Assembly (NCBI GenBank): GCA_031288745.1
Contig: JAITQT010000066.1
Span: 1-6,754 of the forward strand
Origin: Deltaproteobacteria bacterium
Lineage (GTDB): Bacteria > Desulfobacterota > Desulfarculia > Adiutricales > Adiutricaceae
Direction: 5' to 3'
DNA length: 6,754 nt
Within the stretch, counting starts at the first letter, position 1. Each line of letters opens with the position of its first letter. A model generated the notes under the pieces. The model was not told the DNA's origin and did no database searches. It saw only the letters and a program-made list of their open reading frames with translations. A program made the translations under genes and the position numbers. Shown piece after piece: positions 4,856-6,754 of this stretch.

Positions 4856-6490
4856 ATGCCTAAAACTATAGTCATCGTCGGCGCTGTAGCTGGCGGGGCC
4901 ACCGCAGCCGCCAGGATTAGGAGACTAGACGAATTTAGTGACATTATTTTGATTGAAAAATCTAACTACATCTCTTTAGCCAACTGCGGCCTGCCTTACT
5001 TTATAGGCGGAGAGATAAAAAACGAGAGCGAGTTAACTCTCCAAACTCCAGAAAGTTTTGAAAAAAGGTACCGTATAGAGGTCTTAATTAATCACTTGGC
5101 TACCAGCCTTGATTTAAAGAAAAAAACTTTGCTAATCAAACGACTTGATACTGGTCAAAATTTCTTTCAAAGTTACGACTATCTCTTATTAGCCCCAGGT
5201 GCCGAACCAATAATCCCCGACTTACCGGGCCTTGATAGGTCAAGCCTGTTTAAGCTTAGAACCCTAACCGATGCGGCGGCCATAAAACTTAAAGCTTCTA
5301 GCCCTGAGGTCAAAAGTGCGGCCGTGGTGGGCGGAGGGGCTATCGGTTTGGAATTGGCCGAAAACTTTGTCTCTTTAGGGCTTATTACCTCTCTTTATCA
5401 AAGAGACGAACAAGTGCTACCCTGGCTTGACTTTGAAATGGCCCAAGCGGCTGCGCTACGGCTGACTCAAAAAGGAGTCAAGGTTTTTTTTAACTCCTTT
5501 TCGCCCACAATTGCCGCCGATCTAGTTGTGGCCGCCGTTGGAGTTAAACCTGAAACTAAGCTAGCTAAAGAGGCCGGGCTTTTGCTTAATAGCCGAGGCT
5601 TTATCGAGGTAGACGACCGTATGCGCTCCTCCGACCCTTTTGTCTACGCCGTTGGAGACGCGGTGGAAAGCTTCGACTCGGTTAGCGGGCTAAAGGGCTC
5701 CCTAAGTTTGGCTGGCCCGGCCGCTAAACAAGCCAGAGTTGCCGCCGATAATATCTGCGGCCTAAACTCTGTCTACCGAGGCTTTCAGGGCGCTTCCATT
5801 TTGAGGCTTTTCGATCTAACCATAGGGGCCGTTGGTATTTCCGAACAAAGGGCCCAAAATTTGGGCCTTAACTTCGAAACGAGCCACACCCACTCCCTTA
5901 ACTGCCCCGCCTATATGCCCGGCGCGGAAATGATGACAATAAAAATTATTTTCGAAAAGATTAGCGCCCGTTTACTTGGGGCCCAAATAATCGGAGGAAA
6001 GGGCGCGGACAAGCGCTTAGACGTTTTGGCTGGAGCTATAAGAGCTAATTTATCGGCTCTTGATTTAACCGCTATAGATCTAGGCTACTCCCCATCCTAT
6101 GGCTCGGCTAAAGACCCTATAAACGTGGCTGGCTACGTTATTGAAAACCTTATATCCGGAAAATGCCACCAAATTAACTGGCGCGACCTGGCTTGTCTGC
6201 CAAAGGACGGCTCGGTCAACCTCATCGACGTTAGAAGCCCAAAGGAATACCAGGCCTTTCACATTGATAGCTTCATAAACCTTCCATTAGACGATCTGCG
6301 TCAAAATCTTGATAAAATAGATAAAGATAAGCCAGTTTTCTTGGTCTGTTATTTGGGGCTAAGAAGCTATCTAGCTTCTAGAATCTTACTTCAACACGGC
6401 TATAAGACCGCTCACTTGGCTGGTGGGCTTAAGCTTTACCAAATCGCCACGGCCAAGATTGATCGAAGCGCAAAAAGTCACCTTATATGA
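4856..6490 (+). CDS. CoA-disulfide reductase / polysulfide reductase with C-terminal rhodanese domain
   Basis: This cytoplasmic FAD enzyme uses NAD(P)H to reduce CoA disulfide, CoA persulfide or polysulfide; in the family the rhodanese domain delivers or accepts sulfane sulfur. Residues 3-20 form the FAD dinucleotide fold (IVIVGAVAGGATAAAR). Cys 44 in SLANCGLPYFIGG is the single active cysteine typical of this family, not the CxxxxC pair of lipoamide dehydrogenase. The NAD(P) fold is VVGGGAIGLELAE (157-169), and YAVGDAV (264-270) contacts FAD. The dimerisation domain ends with YSPSYGSAKDPINVAGY (411-427). The rhodanese domain spans about 453-530 with DVR (458-460) and loop CYLGLRS (498-504), Cys 498 being catalytic. 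At 544 residues it is close to known fusions of 550-570. The ribosome binding site is weak (GAG at 4842-4844). The last ten residues (535-544) and the stop come from the repeat element at 6459-6574. Confidence 0.93.
   Translation: MPKTIVIVGAVAGGATAAARIRRLDEFSDIILIEKSNYISLANCGLPYFIGGEIKNESELTLQTPESFEKRYRIEVLINHLATSLDLKKKTLLIKRLDTGQNFFQSYDYLLLAPGAEPIIPDLPGLDRSSLFKLRTLTDAAAIKLKASSPEVKSAAVVGGGAIGLELAENFVSLGLITSLYQRDEQVLPWLDFEMAQAAALRLTQKGVKVFFNSFSPTIAADLVVAAVGVKPETKLAKEAGLLLNSRGFIEVDDRMRSSDPFVYAVGDAVESFDSVSGLKGSLSLAGPAAKQARVAADNICGLNSVYRGFQGASILRLFDLTIGAVGISEQRAQNLGLNFETSHTHSLNCPAYMPGAEMMTIKIIFEKISARLLGAQIIGGKGADKRLDVLAGAIRANLSALDLTAIDLGYSPSYGSAKDPINVAGYVIENLISGKCHQINWRDLACLPKDGSVNLIDVRSPKEYQAFHIDSFINLPLDDLRQNLDKIDKDKPVFLVCYLGLRSYLASRILLQHGYKTAHLAGGLKLYQIATAKIDRSAKSHLI
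6459..6476 (-). repeat. Left inverted arm inside the flavoprotein 3' end
   Basis: These 18 bases are the exact reverse complement of 6557-6574 and 8-25. Translated in the gene's frame they cover Ile 535 through Lys 540. An 18-base exact match in three places within 6.7 kb is far beyond chance. Confidence 0.9.
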
Positions 6491-6549
6491 GTCCTTAAAT
6501 TTGTAACAGAGAATAATTACTATTTAATTTTTTTTGACTATTTTGATTT

Positions 6550-6574
6550 TAAGAGGTTTTTGCGCTTCGATCAA
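6550..6574 (+). repeat. Right arm of the element, direct repeat of 1-25
   Basis: An exact 25-base copy of the first 25 bases of the window, in the same orientation. Its last 18 bases form the inverted repeat with 6459-6476. It lies downstream of an 8-T run (6528-6535) that has no GC stem before it, so no conventional terminator for the flavoprotein gene is evident unless the 18-bp stem itself acts. Confidence 0.9.
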
Positions 6575-6659
6575 GATTACCTAAAGGGAGAAAACGGCCC
6601 TGCTAGGCTAAAAATTGCTAGAGTCTACCTTTTCTAGCCTTATAGTGTCGTTTGTGTCT

Positions 6660-6675
6660 GTTCACCAATGTGAAC
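6660..6675. promoter_or_regulatory. Palindrome GTTCAC-CAAT-GTGAAC, possible operator
   Basis: Perfect six-base arms with a four-base spacer. Read on the minus strand from 6668 to 6658 it gives TTGGTGAACAG, identical to 4203-4213. An overlapping near-palindrome ATGTGAACGTTAACAT runs 6668-6683. It lies just before the G tract, so the gene it may serve is outside the window. Confidence 0.4.
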
Positions 6676-6687
6676 GTTAACATGTAA

Positions 6688-6754
<67 letters not shown>

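Larger units (their letters stand above)
6459..6574. mobile_element. 116-bp MITE-like element with perfect 18-bp terminal inverted repeats
   Basis: The ends TTGATCGAAGCGCAAAAA (6459-6476) and TTTTTGCGCTTCGATCAA (6557-6574) are exact reverse complements flanking 80 AT-rich bases without coding capacity. The right end plus seven internal bases occurs again at 1-25. A 7-base direct repeat CAAGATT (6454-6460 and 6572-6578) overlaps both ends and may reflect a target duplication, though it shares bases with the inverted repeat. No transposase is present in the window. It could instead be a REP-like dispersed palindrome. Confidence 0.55.

Noticed and set aside
4856..6490. Dihydrolipoamide dehydrogenase (E3) partner for the E1 pair
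   Set aside because: It has the single-cysteine SxxNCGxPYFxGG motif and a C-terminal rhodanese domain, not the CxxxxC redox pair of E3, and it is transcribed divergently and far from the E1 genes.
6491..6550. Intrinsic terminator at the 8-T run after the flavoprotein gene
   Set aside because: The bases before the T run can form only a weak GTAA/TTAC pairing with no GC stem, so a standard terminator is not supported.
1..6574. The 25-bp direct repeat as proof of a 6.5-kb circular plasmid or phage
   Set aside because: Sequence after the two copies differs, the repeat is not at the right end, there are no replication or phage genes, and an inverted copy at 6459-6476 shows it is the end of a small repeat element.

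Overview
The window looks like one contig from a fermentative, probably anaerobic bacterium. It carries four intact protein genes and two unusually long AT-rich intergenic stretches of about 600 and 840 bases, so roughly 70% is coding. I cannot assign a lineage from the sequence alone. The combination of a ketoacid dehydrogenase E1 pair, a very strongly codon-biased iron alcohol dehydrogenase and an NAD(P)H-dependent CoA-disulfide/polysulfide reductase fits an anaerobe that handles acetoin or pyruvate, alcohols and reduced sulfur. A host-associated relative of the Desulfobacterota or Firmicutes would fit, but that is a guess.

Layout, left to right. Bases 1-298 are non-coding: a 25-bp repeat at the very edge, operator-like palindromes, and a minus-strand terminator. 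Bases 299-2244 hold a minus-strand two-gene operon for the alpha (upstream) and beta (downstream) subunits of an acetoin/pyruvate-type dehydrogenase E1; no E2 or E3 gene follows. Bases 2245-2840 are non-coding, with several small palindromes, and end in the clear terminator of the next gene. Bases 2841-4016 hold a minus-strand iron-containing alcohol dehydrogenase with an ideal ribosome binding site and codon use typical of a very highly expressed gene. Bases 4017-4855 are a divergent intergenic region with paired operator-like palindromes and a candidate promoter followed by two hairpins. Bases 4856-6490 hold a plus-strand CoA-disulfide reductase fused to a rhodanese domain. The last 180 bases hold a repeat end, one more palindrome and a 67-base G homopolymer that is almost certainly a sequencing artefact.

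Functionally, E1 would decarboxylate acetoin or a 2-oxoacid, the alcohol dehydrogenase would re-oxidise NAD(P)H by reducing aldehydes, and the flavoprotein would use NAD(P)H to reduce CoA disulfide, persulfide or polysulfide. All three therefore touch carbon and electron disposal, but they are separate transcription units.

The most interesting signals are: (1) a 116-bp element (6459-6574) with perfect 18-bp inverted ends, one end of which also sits at the first bases of the window, and which supplies the last ten codons and the stop of the flavoprotein gene; (2) a probable CTG start codon for E1 beta; (3) a recurring set of operator-like palindromes in three intergenic places; and (4) the hairpin-rich leader of the flavoprotein gene.
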